A stretch of DNA of 64,000 nt from an uncultured Archangium sp. (lineage in GTDB: Bacteria > Myxococcota > Myxococcia > Myxococcales > Myxococcaceae). Where the stretch lies: the NCBI GenBank assembly GCA_903905455.1, contig CAIVGN010000224.1:31839-95838 (forward strand), in the 5' to 3' direction. Within the stretch, counting starts at the first letter, position 1. Each line of letters starts with the position of its first letter. Position numbers and translations under genes: made by a program. The notes under the pieces are model-generated. The model worked only from the letters and a program-made list of their open reading frames with translations. It was not told where the DNA came from and ran no database searches. This document shows positions 54,417 through 64,000 of this stretch, piece after piece.

Positions 54417-55490
54417 ATGCGAGGTCTGCTCACAGGGTTCGGGTTGTTGGTGCTGGCCGCGTGTGACCCCGTGGGGCGGGAAAACGGCCGAGGCTCGGCG
54501 GTGCCCGACGTGGCGCCCCCGATTCTCTCGCCGGTGGAGATCAAGCCCCCGAACATCGACCGCTCGCCCGTGGGCCGCGTGACGTTGATCGATCCCCCGC
54601 GGGTCGACTCCATCCAGATCGACGATCTCAAGCAGTCCGATGGCGTGGTCGACATCTTGTGGGTGGTCGACGACTCCGGCTCGATGACCAACGAGCGGCG
54701 CACGCTGGTCGGCAACTTCGATCGTTTCGTGCAGGAACTGCTGGCGCTGCAGGTCGACTTCCAGATGGGCGTGACCTCCATCGTCGCGGTCGACGGCGGC
54801 CGGCTGCGCGGCACCACGAAGATCATCACCAAGCTGACCCCCAACCCGCGGCAGGTCTTCGAGACCAACACCACCTTCCCCACCTCGCGCTCGCGGTGGG
54901 AGCAGGGCCTGCGCATGACGCAGCTGGCCCTCACCACGCCCAACATCTCGCCCGGGCAGCCCAACGCCGGCTTCCTGCGCCCCAGCGCGGCCCTGGCGAT
55001 CATCGTGGTCACCAACGAGGACGACTCGAGCTTCGGCACCACCGACTACTACGCGCGCGTCTTCCGCGGCCTCAAGGGCAAGGGCAACGAGAACCTCCTG
55101 AGCTTCTCGGTGATCGGCGGCACCATCCCCAACGGGTGCGTGCCCCCCGGCGAGACCGGCCTCTACGGCAGCACCGCGGACCCCTCGGTGCGCTACGCGG
55201 AGGTCGCCACCAAGACCGGCGGCATCATCGGCAGCATCTGCGACGCGAGCTTCGAGCAGACCCTCATTCGCATCGCCCAGGCACTCAACACCCTCAAGCG
55301 CGTCTTCCCGCTCACGCTGCCGCCCATCGCCAACTCCATCAGCGTGACGGTCAACGGCGTCGCCGTGGCGGCGGACCTCGTCAACGGCTGGCAGTACCGG
55401 GCCGACACCAACTCCGTCGTCTTCCTGGGCAACTACGTGCCCCCGCCCGGATCGACCGTGCGTCTTCGTTACGCCTACGCCCGCCCATGA
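54417..55490 (+). CDS. VWA-domain lipoprotein
   Basis: The 357-residue lipoprotein begins at ATG 54417 with signal MRGLLTGFGLLVLAAC (Cys16). A von Willebrand A domain starts near 79 with the MIDAS motif DDSGSM (85-90), NEDDSSF near 200 and SVIGG near 230. The last 70 residues form a beta domain (PPIANSISVTVNGVAVAAD) ending YAYARP. MIDAS acids are complete, so divalent-metal-dependent ligand binding is likely. The next gene's ATG overlaps its TGA (ATGA). Upstream in-frame codons to 54291 lie in the divergent spacer and were not used. Confidence 0.85.
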   Translation: MRGLLTGFGLLVLAACDPVGRENGRGSAVPDVAPPILSPVEIKPPNIDRSPVGRVTLIDPPRVDSIQIDDLKQSDGVVDILWVVDDSGSMTNERRTLVGNFDRFVQELLALQVDFQMGVTSIVAVDGGRLRGTTKIITKLTPNPRQVFETNTTFPTSRSRWEQGLRMTQLALTTPNISPGQPNAGFLRPSAALAIIVVTNEDDSSFGTTDYYARVFRGLKGKGNENLLSFSVIGGTIPNGCVPPGETGLYGSTADPSVRYAEVATKTGGIIGSICDASFEQTLIRIAQALNTLKRVFPLTLPPIANSISVTVNGVAVAADLVNGWQYRADTNSVVFLGNYVPPPGSTVRLRYAYARP

Positions 55491-56875
55491 TCTCCCTCCG
55501 CGCCTGGGCCTCGGCGGCCCTCTTTGCCCTGCTCCTCTCGCTGGCCGGGTGCGCCCGGAGCGCGCTCAACCCCGACTGCCCCAACGGCTACGGCAACCCC
55601 GATGGCGGCGCGTGCGTGTGCCTGACCGACGAGGCGTGTCCCACCGGCTTCCACTGCGAAGACGCCGTCTGCGTGTGTCGCGACACCGCCTGCTGCCCCG
55701 CCGGCTACGAATACTCGAGCGACTCGTCGGCCTGCGTGTGCCGCGCCTCGGAGTGTTGCCCCCGCGATCACCGCTGGCTGCCCGACGAACTGCACTGCGT
55801 GTGCAACGAAGAGGAGTGCTGCCCCGGCGGGTACCAGTTCAACACCACCAGCCGCGCCTGCGAGTGCGCCGGCGACGCGTGCTGCCCCGTCGGCTTCACC
55901 TTCGACGTCGACCAGAACCTGTGCACCTGCGCGTCCGACGGCTGCTGCCCGGTGGACTTCCGCTACGACCCCACCACGCGCGACTGCGTGTGCACCAAGA
56001 CCGCCTGCTGCCCGCCCAACCACGACTACGACCCGAGCCTCGGGGCCTGCGTGTGCACCGGCAACTCGTGCTGCCCGGTGGGCTTCATGCGCGGCCCCGA
56101 CAACCGCTGCGTGTGCATCAACAACGCGAGCTGCCCTTCGAACCAGGTCTGTGACGTGGCCTCGGGCTCGTGCAAGTGCACCAGCAACGCGGGCTGCCCG
56201 GCCGACAACTTCTGCAACGCCCTGGGCTACTGCCAGTCGTTCGCCTCGTGCACCTCGAACCTCGACTGCCCCGGCGGCACGTTCTGCGACACCACCACCA
56301 CCAAGTGCATCCCCAACGGGCCGTGCACGCTCGACGAGCACTGCGCGCTCGACAACATCTGCAGCACCGCGACCTTGAGCTGCCGCGCCGGGTGCCGTGA
56401 CGACGGTGACTGCGCCCCGAAGAACTCGTGCGTCAGCGGTCAGTGCCGCTTCTTCTGCCGCGACAACACCTTTTGCCCCGTCAACCAGTTCTGCAACCGC
56501 GGCACCGGCACCTGCGCCCCGCGCCCCGGCCTCACCGACTGCATGTCGTGCACCTCGGGCTTCGAGTGCGGCGACAGCAGCTCGTGCCTCACCTTCATCA
56601 CCGAGGGGCAGACCGGCAGCTTCTGCGGCCACGACTGCGTCGACAGCGCCGACTGCGCCTCGGGCTTCGACTGCGGCGGGGTGATCTTCAGCTGCACCGC
56701 GGGCTCGTTCTGTCCCGACGCCCCCAACGGCGCGAGCGTGTCGTGCCAGTCGTTCATGGTCGAAAACGAGACCGGCCCGCAGTTCTACTGCTCGGGCGCC
56801 GACGGCTTCCCCATCGAATACAAGCGCTCCTGCGCGCCCCGCTCGGGCTTCTGCCCAGCCGTCGCCGCGCCCTAG
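55487..56875 (+). CDS. Cys-repeat lipoprotein
   Basis: The 462-residue lipoprotein (lipobox LAGC, Cys22) is built almost wholly of Cys-rich units. From residue 62 to 207 there are seven 20-21-residue repeats of form CxCx4CCPx11 (CVCRDTACCPAGYEYSS is an example), flanked by looser units at 43-61 and 208-228. The rest, from 229, has dickkopf-like C-pairs (CTSNLDCPGGTFC) and a Ser/Cys-rich end. About one residue in seven is Cys, so disulfides must form, implying an extracytoplasmic location. Overlaps the VWA gene by ATGA. Its stop shares CTAG with the convergent rsmI stop. No known family was recognised for the 21-residue repeat. Confidence 0.82.
   Translation: MISLRAWASAALFALLLSLAGCARSALNPDCPNGYGNPDGGACVCLTDEACPTGFHCEDAVCVCRDTACCPAGYEYSSDSSACVCRASECCPRDHRWLPDELHCVCNEEECCPGGYQFNTTSRACECAGDACCPVGFTFDVDQNLCTCASDGCCPVDFRYDPTTRDCVCTKTACCPPNHDYDPSLGACVCTGNSCCPVGFMRGPDNRCVCINNASCPSNQVCDVASGSCKCTSNAGCPADNFCNALGYCQSFASCTSNLDCPGGTFCDTTTTKCIPNGPCTLDEHCALDNICSTATLSCRAGCRDDGDCAPKNSCVSGQCRFFCRDNTFCPVNQFCNRGTGTCAPRPGLTDCMSCTSGFECGDSSSCLTFITEGQTGSFCGHDCVDSADCASGFDCGGVIFSCTAGSFCPDAPNGASVSCQSFMVENETGPQFYCSGADGFPIEYKRSCAPRSGFCPAVAAP
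55670..56107 (+). repeat. 63-bp tandem repeat array encoding CxC-CCP units
   Basis: Seven consecutive units of 63 bp (the last 60) encode residues 62-207 of the Cys-repeat lipoprotein. The TGC/TGT codons are in register, while the middle of each unit has diverged, so it is a protein repeat rather than a recent DNA duplication. Confidence 0.8.
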
Positions 56876-57699
56876 TCCTTGAGGGTCAGGCCCAGGCGGT
56901 AGAGATCGTGGGCCGACCAGCCCGCCCGCTTGCTCAGCTCCGTGGTCAAGGACTTGAGGCGCTCCCCCGACGAGAGCCCGGTGACCAGGGCGCGCTTCAC
57001 CTCGTCTTCGGTCCACCGGGTGTCGCCGGTGCGGCCCTCGACGAGCACCACCACCTCGCCCAGCACCTCGACGCCGGCGTAGCGCTCGGCCAGCTCGGGC
57101 AGCGTGCCCCGCACGAACTCTTCATGCAGCTTGGTCAGCTCACGGGCCACCACCGCCCGCCGCGGCCCCAGCCACTGGGCCAGCGAGGCGAGCGTGTCGC
57201 CCACCCGGCGCGGCGACTCGTAGAGCACCAGCGTGGCCGAGAGCGCCTGCACCTCTTCGATCATCGCCTTCGCTTCGCTGACCTGCCGGGGGAGGAACCC
57301 CAGGAAGTGAAAGCGCCCCGTCGGCAGGCCGCCCGCCGAGAGCGCCGCGACGAAGGCCGCCGGGCCCGGCACGGGGATGATCGTCACCCCCGCCGCCAGC
57401 GCCTCCACGACCAGCTTCTCGCCCGGGTCGCTGATGGCCGGCGTACCGGCGTCGGTGACCAGGGCCACGTCGTGCCCCGCCGCCAGCCGCTCGAGGATCG
57501 CCCCGGCGCGCTGCCCCTCGGCGAACGCCGGCAGGGAGGTGGTGGGGGTCTCGATGCCGAACTTGTCGAGCAGCCCCCGCGTGTGCCGGGTGTCCTCGGC
57601 GGCGATGAGGGCCACGGCGCGGAGCACCTCCATGGCGCGGGGCGAGAGATCGCCCAGGTTCCCGATGGGCGTGGCGACGACGAAGAGGCGGCCGGGCAT
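56872..57699 (-). CDS. rsmI: 16S rRNA (cytidine-2'-O)-methyltransferase RsmI
   Basis: A 275-residue tetrapyrrole-methylase-fold enzyme using SAM to methylate C1402 of 16S rRNA. PGRLFVVATPIGNLGD, AAEDTRHTRGLLDKFG, ALVTDAGTPAISDPG and VLYESPRRVGDTL are diagnostic. It is 12 nt downstream of yraN on the same strand, matching the common rsmI-yraN neighbourhood. It shares a CTAG stop palindrome with the convergent Cys-repeat gene. Confidence 0.96.
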   Translation of the reverse strand: MPGRLFVVATPIGNLGDLSPRAMEVLRAVALIAAEDTRHTRGLLDKFGIETPTTSLPAFAEGQRAGAILERLAAGHDVALVTDAGTPAISDPGEKLVVEALAAGVTIIPVPGPAAFVAALSAGGLPTGRFHFLGFLPRQVSEAKAMIEEVQALSATLVLYESPRRVGDTLASLAQWLGPRRAVVARELTKLHEEFVRGTLPELAERYAGVEVLGEVVVLVEGRTGDTRWTEDEVKRALVTGLSSGERLKSLTTELSKRAGWSAHDLYRLGLTLKD

Positions 57700-57711
57700 C
57701 GGCTCCGTCTA

Positions 57712-58083
57712 TTACATGCCCGCCTCGAAGGCGTCGGTGATGAGCTCCACCTGGCCTGAACGCCCGCGGCCGATGACCGAGGCCACGTCGAAGCGGATCA
57801 CCCGGGCGAAGAGCCGGTGCCGCTGGCAGTACTCGTGGGCCGCGAGCACCACCTTGCGCTGCTTGGCCCCCATCACCGTCATCGCGGGGTCGCCCCAGGT
57901 GTCGGTCGCGCGCATGCGCACCTCGACGAAGACCAGCACCCCGCCCTTCTCGGCCACCACGTCGAGCTCGCCGCGGCGGCACAACACGTTGCGGTCGCGC
58001 ACCACGTAGCCCTCGCGCTCGAGGTGCTCGACGACCAGCTGTTCGGCTTCGTCTCCAACGGCCCTGCGGTTGAGCTGCGCCAC
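57712..58083 (-). CDS. yraN: YraN/UPF0102 nuclease-fold protein
   Basis: The 123-residue protein matches the YraN family with RRAVGDEAEQLVVEHLEREGY, ELDVVAEKGGVLVFVEVRMR and DVASVIG. The fold is that of restriction-endonuclease-like proteins. In the usual ExK-type motif FVEVK the Lys is Arg here. Its exact function in bacteria is not established. GTG at 58083; 36 nt downstream of the YhaN-like gene. Confidence 0.88.
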   Translation of the reverse strand: MAQLNRRAVGDEAEQLVVEHLEREGYVVRDRNVLCRRGELDVVAEKGGVLVFVEVRMRATDTWGDPAMTVMGAKQRKVVLAAHEYCQRHRLFARVIRFDVASVIGRGRSGQVELITDAFEAGM

Positions 58084-58119
58084 CCCGCCCCCCTCTTCAG
58101 GGCCGACGACGGCGCAGCG

Positions 58120-60024
58120 TCAGATCGCCACGGGCGCGTCGGCCAGGCTGCCATTCTGCGCGCTGCCACTGACATGCAGCACCTGGGTGAGGGCCCCGAG
58201 GTGCTTGACCATGCGGCCGAACAGCGGCTGCTTGGCGGCGTCGAGCACGGTGTTGAAGGTGTCTTCGATCACCACCGGCAGCTTGGTCTGCGCGCAGGCC
58301 TTCTCGATCAGCGTCAGGCGCAGCGCGAGGAACATCAGGTCCAGGTCCTTGCCCGGCAGCTCGCGGGCCGACACCGAGCGGCCGGGGGCCTCGAGGGTCG
58401 CGTGGCCGTCCTTGTCGACGGAGATCTCGTGGTACCGGCGATCGGTCAGGGCGGTGAGGTACTGCACCGCGCGATCGTGCAGCACGCTCCACAGCGAAGG
58501 GATGTCGGTCGCGAAGAGATCGGTGGCGATCATCAACAGCGGGGGCGTCGGGTCGTCCCAGGTCTCGGTCGGCGACGTCGAGACCGGCGCGAAGCCCACG
58601 CCGGAGGCCGAGGACTGCGGGGGCGCCGGGGCCGTGACCGGCTCACGCAGGCGGGCCAGCTCGCGCTCGATGTCCCGGACGTCGCGCACGTAGCCGCCCG
58701 ACATCGAGACCAGCTCCTGGTTGAGGCGGTCCTGCTCGGCCTTGAGCGTGGCCAGCCTGGACGAGAGCGAGGCGTATTCGGGGTCGGACTGCACGTCGGC
58801 GAACTCGAGCTCGAGCTGCGCCACCTGGCCCAGGAGCACCTCGCGGCGGCCCATCACCGTGAGGAAGTCCTCGAGGGTAGCGGCCCCGACCTGGGTGAAG
58901 GCCTTCTGCACCACCATGGTGGCCAGCTGGAAGTCGTCGGTGAGCTTCTTCTCGCGCCCCGCGAGCACCTCGCCCTTGCCACCCTGGCGACCGAGGTGCT
59001 GGAGGTCCTCGATGAAGCGCAGCGCCAGCAGGGCGGCGAAAGCGAAGGGAACCAGGGACAGCGGCGCGAGGTAACGCAGCGCCCCTTCGAGGAAAATCGC
59101 GCCCACGAAGAGCGCCACACCCAGGGCCATGGCCCCGAGGAAGCGCTGGTCCCCGGTCAGCGGCGAGGGGGCCTGGGGCGCGTTGTCCACCAGCGCCTGC
59201 TGCTCTTCCTGCAGCTTGGCCAGCTGGTCGTCGTAGCGCTTGCGCTCGTCGGGGTAGCGCTTGGCCCGGGCGATGATGTCGTCGGGCAGGCCCGCGGCAT
59301 GGTTGGCGGCGGCGTTGAGCTCGGCCCGGGCGGCCTTGAGGCGATCGCCCACGGCCTCCCATTCCTTCGTCTTGCCCTCGAGCTCGTAGACCTCGGAGTT
59401 GACGCCGTCGAACTTGAACTGCACCTCGGCCGCGCGCTTGGCCGTGGCCAGCTCGGCCTCGAGGGCGGGGATCTTCGACAGGTCGTCCGTGCTCACGCCG
59501 GGAGAGCCGCCGACGTCCATGTTCCACTGGTTCTGCGCCATGCGCGGCGCGGCCTTGGGGGCGGCGCCGGCGGCGGGCTTCGCAGGCCCCTTCGGGCGTC
59601 GCGTCGGCAGCTGGGGGCCGGTGATGGTGAAGAGCTGCTCCCAGGTCGAGCGCGCCGGGAAGCCGGCGCCCGAGCGGAGCGACTGCCCCATCTCCCCCGC
59701 TTCCTGGGAGATCACGTCGAACTGGTTGGTGGCCTTGTTGAGCTTGTGCAGCCCACCCGCTCCGCCAAGATCGCGGACGATGCGCCACACCGAGCCATCA
59801 TTGCCCTGGATCGACAGCCCTGCCCGGCCGCCCTTGGCGCCCGGAGCGAGGAACGCAGCGTCACCGCCGCGCCCATCTGGGAAAGCGAGCGCGACGATCA
59901 ACCCCGACAGCGGCGCCGGGAGATCGGTCGGACTCTTGAGGGCGATGTACCCCGGCTTGAGCGCAAGGCGTATCGAGGGGGAAAACCCACGAACGGACTG
60001 CGCCGCCAACTCGAGGAAGAGCAT
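58120..60024 (-). CDS. YhaN/Rad50-like coiled-coil protein without recognisable Walker A
   Basis: A 634-residue protein with coiled coils on both sides of a central membrane region (about 291-336: FLGAMALGVALFVGAIFLEG and PFAFAALLALRFIED). The C-terminal part is of the YhaN/SMC ATPase type: KDLDLMFLALRLTLIEKA, then the Walker B-like LPVVIEDTFNTVLD near 583. At the N-terminus, where GPNGSGKST would stand, it has KSPTDLPAPLSGLIVALAFP, with no GKS/T. It may therefore be a structural or partner-dependent ABC-like protein. It starts 18 nt after rplS and sits where rnhB often lies in other genomes. ATG 60024 has AGGGG upstream. Confidence 0.72.
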   Translation of the reverse strand: MLFLELAAQSVRGFSPSIRLALKPGYIALKSPTDLPAPLSGLIVALAFPDGRGGDAAFLAPGAKGGRAGLSIQGNDGSVWRIVRDLGGAGGLHKLNKATNQFDVISQEAGEMGQSLRSGAGFPARSTWEQLFTITGPQLPTRRPKGPAKPAAGAAPKAAPRMAQNQWNMDVGGSPGVSTDDLSKIPALEAELATAKRAAEVQFKFDGVNSEVYELEGKTKEWEAVGDRLKAARAELNAAANHAAGLPDDIIARAKRYPDERKRYDDQLAKLQEEQQALVDNAPQAPSPLTGDQRFLGAMALGVALFVGAIFLEGALRYLAPLSLVPFAFAALLALRFIEDLQHLGRQGGKGEVLAGREKKLTDDFQLATMVVQKAFTQVGAATLEDFLTVMGRREVLLGQVAQLELEFADVQSDPEYASLSSRLATLKAEQDRLNQELVSMSGGYVRDVRDIERELARLREPVTAPAPPQSSASGVGFAPVSTSPTETWDDPTPPLLMIATDLFATDIPSLWSVLHDRAVQYLTALTDRRYHEISVDKDGHATLEAPGRSVSARELPGKDLDLMFLALRLTLIEKACAQTKLPVVIEDTFNTVLDAAKQPLFGRMVKHLGALTQVLHVSGSAQNGSLADAPVAI

Positions 60025-60042
60025 CGCCCCTTGGAGAATCGC

Positions 60043-60432
60043 TTACTTCGCGGCCGCAGTCGCGGTCGAAGAAGCCGGAACGTTCTCTTCCAGCGCCTCG
60101 ATGCGAGCCGCCTTGCCGCGCAGACCGCGGAGGTAGAAGAGGCGGCCACGGCGCACATCGCCACGGCTGAGGACCTCGATCGACTCGTAGCGGGGCGAGT
60201 GCATCGGGAAGATGCGCTCGACGCCCACGCCGAACGAGACCTTGCGGACGGTGAAGGTGGCGTCGACGCTACCGCGCGTCTTGCGGATGCACACGCCCTC
60301 GAAGGCCTGGCTGCGCTCCTTCTCGCCTTCCTTCACCTTCCACCAAACGCGCACGGTGTCACCAGCGCGGAAATCAACCAGGTCCTTGCGCTCGTGCAGC
60401 GAGTCCACGAACTGAATGGCGGCGTTACGCAT
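60043..60432 (-). CDS. rplS: 50S ribosomal protein L19
   Basis: The 129-residue ribosomal protein is easily recognised by [34 protein letters not shown] and [25 protein letters not shown]. It lies at the 30S-50S interface. It has a C-terminal Ala/Thr extension. The first gene of a run rplS, YhaN-like, yraN, rsmI on the minus strand, divergent from rplY. Confidence 0.97.
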   Translation of the reverse strand: MRNAAIQFVDSLHERKDLVDFRAGDTVRVWWKVKEGEKERSQAFEGVCIRKTRGSVDATFTVRKVSFGVGVERIFPMHSPRYESIEVLSRGDVRRGRLFYLRGLRGKAARIEALEENVPASSTATAAAK

Positions 60433-60512
60433 GATTGAAACACTCCAAGAGTGAGAACTTCGAAAGGACGGCGCACCTAGCAGACGGTGATGACCGCCGC
60501 AAGGCCTGAGAC

Positions 60513-60542
60513 TTGACCGCGGTGCAGACAGCGGCGTATGGG
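60513..60542 (+). promoter_or_regulatory. Candidate promoter of rplY
   Basis: TTGACC (60513-60518) and TATGGG (60537-60542) separated by 18 nt lie 139 nt ahead of the rplY start, in the 248-nt divergent gap to rplS. The -10 is weak. The remaining leader (60549-60680) has no ORF that I accept. Confidence 0.4.
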
Positions 60543-60680
60543 CACCCCCGCTTCACCGACAACCACGCACTTCGGGGCTCACCATTGGGGTGAGATGCCG
60601 GGTGGGGGCTGGAGAGGAAGCCGGAGCGTCGCGCTCCGTCTCACAGGCCGACTCGCGATACCAACTGAAAGATCAAAACC

Positions 60681-61394
60681 ATGTCGCTGAACGTCTCGAA
60701 GCTCGATGCGAAGACCCGTGTGGGCGCCGGCAAGGGCTTTGCCCGCCGGACCCGGATGGAAGGCTTCACCCCCGCGTGCGTGTACGGCAAGCACATCGAG
60801 AAGCCCCTCAACATCGCGCTCAACGGCAAGGCGCTCCGCGCCGCGATCAACACCCCCAAGAAGCTCAACACGATCATCGGCCTGATGGTCGACGGCGTCG
60901 AGCACACCGTGATGCTCAAGGAGTACCAGCTCGACCCCGTGTCGAAGGAACTCCTGCACGCCGACTTCATCGCCGTGCGTGAGAACGAGCAGGTCAAGGT
61001 GAACATCCCCCTCCAGCTGGTCGGCAAGTCGATCGGCGTCGCCGAGGGCGGCATCCTTTCGCAGATGCGCCGCGAGCTCGAGGTCTGGGCGCTGCCCGGT
61101 GCGATCCCCCTCAACATCGAGATCGACGTCTCGGCGATGAAGATCGCCACCGCGATGCACATCAACGACGTGAAGCTCCCCGCGGGCATCACCGTGAAGG
61201 GCGGCCACAACTTCACCATCGCCGTCGTCACGGCGCCGGAAGTCGAGAAGGTGGCCGAGGTGGTGGCGGCGGCTCCGGGCGCGGCTCCTGCGGCGGGCGC
61301 GGCTGGCGCTCCTGCGGCGGGCGCGGCGGGCGCTCCTGCGGCGGCTGGCGACAAGAAGGACGCCGGCGCGGCGAAGGCCCCGGCCAAGAAGTAA
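60681..61394 (+). CDS. rplY: 50S ribosomal protein L25/TL5 (Ctc family)
   Basis: The 237-residue protein has the 5S-rRNA-binding L25 domain ([39 protein letters not shown]) and the TL5/Ctc C-terminal beta domain ([30 protein letters not shown]). An Ala/Gly/Pro-rich tail from about residue 195 ends in Lys. The ATG is at 60681; a terminator-like hairpin follows the stop and separates it from pth. Confidence 0.95.
   Translation: MSLNVSKLDAKTRVGAGKGFARRTRMEGFTPACVYGKHIEKPLNIALNGKALRAAINTPKKLNTIIGLMVDGVEHTVMLKEYQLDPVSKELLHADFIAVRENEQVKVNIPLQLVGKSIGVAEGGILSQMRRELEVWALPGAIPLNIEIDVSAMKIATAMHINDVKLPAGITVKGGHNFTIAVVTAPEVEKVAEVVAAAPGAAPAAGAAGAPAAGAAGAPAAAGDKKDAGAAKAPAKK
61281..61346 (+). repeat. 24-bp tandem repeat in the L25 tail
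   Basis: Units at 61299-61322 and 61323-61346 differ by two bases, with an 18-bp partial first unit at 61281-61298. They encode the [12 protein letters not shown] tail, a low-complexity C-terminus that may vary in length between strains. Confidence 0.75.
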
Positions 61395-61420
61395 GTCGGC
61401 CCCGGCCGTACGCCGTTCAT

Positions 61421-61463
61421 CACGCCGCCGCGTCGGGTCTTCCCGGCGCGGCGGTCGTGTTTT
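61421..61463 (+). terminator. Hairpin terminator after rplY
   Basis: CACGCCGCCGCG pairs with CGCGGCGG, a bulged T, then CGTG, with a short inner stem, followed by TTTT at 61460-61463. It should end most rplY transcripts; the pth ribosome site GAGGGAGG starts right after it. Confidence 0.7.
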
Positions 61464-61482
61464 CAGAGGGAGGATCGTTTCG

Positions 61483-62055
61483 ATGAAGATCATCTGTGGC
61501 CTCGGCAACCCGGGCCGGCAGTACGAGCAGAACCGTCACAACATCGGCTTCCTGGTGCTCGAGGCCCTCGCCTCGCGCTGGAAGCTGTCCTTCAGCAGCA
61601 AGAAGTTCGACGCCGAGCTCGCCCACGGCACCGCCTTCGGCGAGAAGGTGCTGCTGCTCAAGCCCCAGACCTTCATGAACCTCTCGGGCACCTCGCTGGG
61701 GGGGGCCGCGCGCTTCTACAAGGTGGCCCCGCTCGACGTGCTGGTCATTCACGACGAGCTCGACCTGCCCTTCGCCAAGCTGCAGCTCAAGGCCGGCGGC
61801 GGCACCGGGGGCCACAACGGGCTCAACTCCATCCGCGAGTCCTGGGGCGAAGAGGCCTACGGCCGCCTGCGCTTCGGCATCGGCAAGCCCGTGGGCCCCA
61901 ACGCCAAGGACCGGGTGGTGGGCCACGTGCTGGGCGACTTCTCGGCCGAGGAGCGCGTCGCCCTGCCCGACCTGTTGGGCAAGGCCTGCGACATCAGCGA
62001 CGGCTGGCTGCGCGAGGGGCTGCAGAAGGCGATGAATCGCTGGAATGGCAAGTAG
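61483..62055 (+). CDS. pth: Peptidyl-tRNA hydrolase
   Basis: The 190-residue enzyme has [18 protein letters not shown] with the catalytic His19, [35 protein letters not shown] and FGIGKP. It recycles peptidyl-tRNA dropped from ribosomes. A purine-rich ribosome site (GAGGGAGG) is 10 nt before the ATG. rplY-pth pairing is common in bacteria. Confidence 0.97.
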   Translation: MKIICGLGNPGRQYEQNRHNIGFLVLEALASRWKLSFSSKKFDAELAHGTAFGEKVLLLKPQTFMNLSGTSLGGAARFYKVAPLDVLVIHDELDLPFAKLQLKAGGGTGGHNGLNSIRESWGEEAYGRLRFGIGKPVGPNAKDRVVGHVLGDFSAEERVALPDLLGKACDISDGWLREGLQKAMNRWNGK

Positions 62056-62072
62056 GCCCCGCTTTCGGCTAA

Positions 62073-64000
<1,928 letters not shown>

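Overview
The window is strongly GC-rich and almost fully coding. Gene content points to a member of the Myxococcota, probably near the Myxococcales. Supporting traits are several Ser/Thr kinases of the GGMAE type, FHA-domain proteins, an AgmX/PglI-like C-terminal domain, many lipoproteins with Asp/Cys-rich extracellular parts, a groEL without groES, and an ssrS-ygfA pair. This placement is inference; no rRNA or marker tree is available here. No gene-free stretch longer than about 300 bases exists, and I saw no IS element, prophage or CRISPR array.

Layout. 1-5.1 kb: a truncated ORF and a DnaC-like AAA+ loader, a small cytochrome-c-like lipoprotein, a CIRCE-controlled groEL, a lone receiver domain, and a TPR protein ending in a minimal zincin. 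5.1-8.3 kb: tRNA-Sec, then a tight run of a Fic-fold protein with altered active site, a DHH phosphoesterase and a cysteine desulfurase. 8.3-12.3 kb: Ser/Thr kinase with exported TPR partner, 6S RNA with its promoter, ygfA, a PilZ protein and an AgmX-like lipoprotein. 12.3-15.6 kb: pyruvate-dehydrogenase-type E1alpha-E1beta-E2 operon. 15.7-20.9 kb: HAD phosphatase, an unrecognised membrane protein, an OPA-type MFS transporter, an arrestin-like protein and a Nudix hydrolase whose 3' end overlaps it antisense. 21-27.2 kb: a surface module of 5'-nucleotidase lipoprotein, large lipoprotein and beta-barrel protein. 27.2-37 kb: acyl-CoA dehydrogenase, tRNA-Cys, SpoIID-like protein, TonB-like protein, CDF transporter, GAF-GAF histidine kinase, and a DNA polymerase I that seems to lack proofreading residues.

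37-44 kb holds a Tad/Flp-pilus-like set (prepilin peptidase, secretin, CpaF ATPase) in which three of five genes carry FHA domains, one fused to a ribbon-helix-helix-like segment. 44-50.8 kb: glyQ-glyS followed by two start/stop-overlapping lipoprotein genes. 50.8-56.9 kb: PEGA-type Ser/Thr kinase, a Cys-rich lipoprotein, and a divergent pair of a VWA lipoprotein and a lipoprotein built of 21-residue CxC...CCP repeats. 56.9-64 kb: rsmI, yraN, a YhaN/Rad50-like membrane ATPase relative with no recognisable Walker A, rplS, rplY, pth and a TPP-riboswitch-controlled thiC cut by the window end.

The parts most likely to hold undescribed biology are the FHA-decorated Tad-like cluster, the Cys-repeat/VWA lipoprotein locus, the glyQS-lipoprotein operon, the Walker-A-less YhaN-like protein, and the Fic-fold protein without its catalytic histidine.
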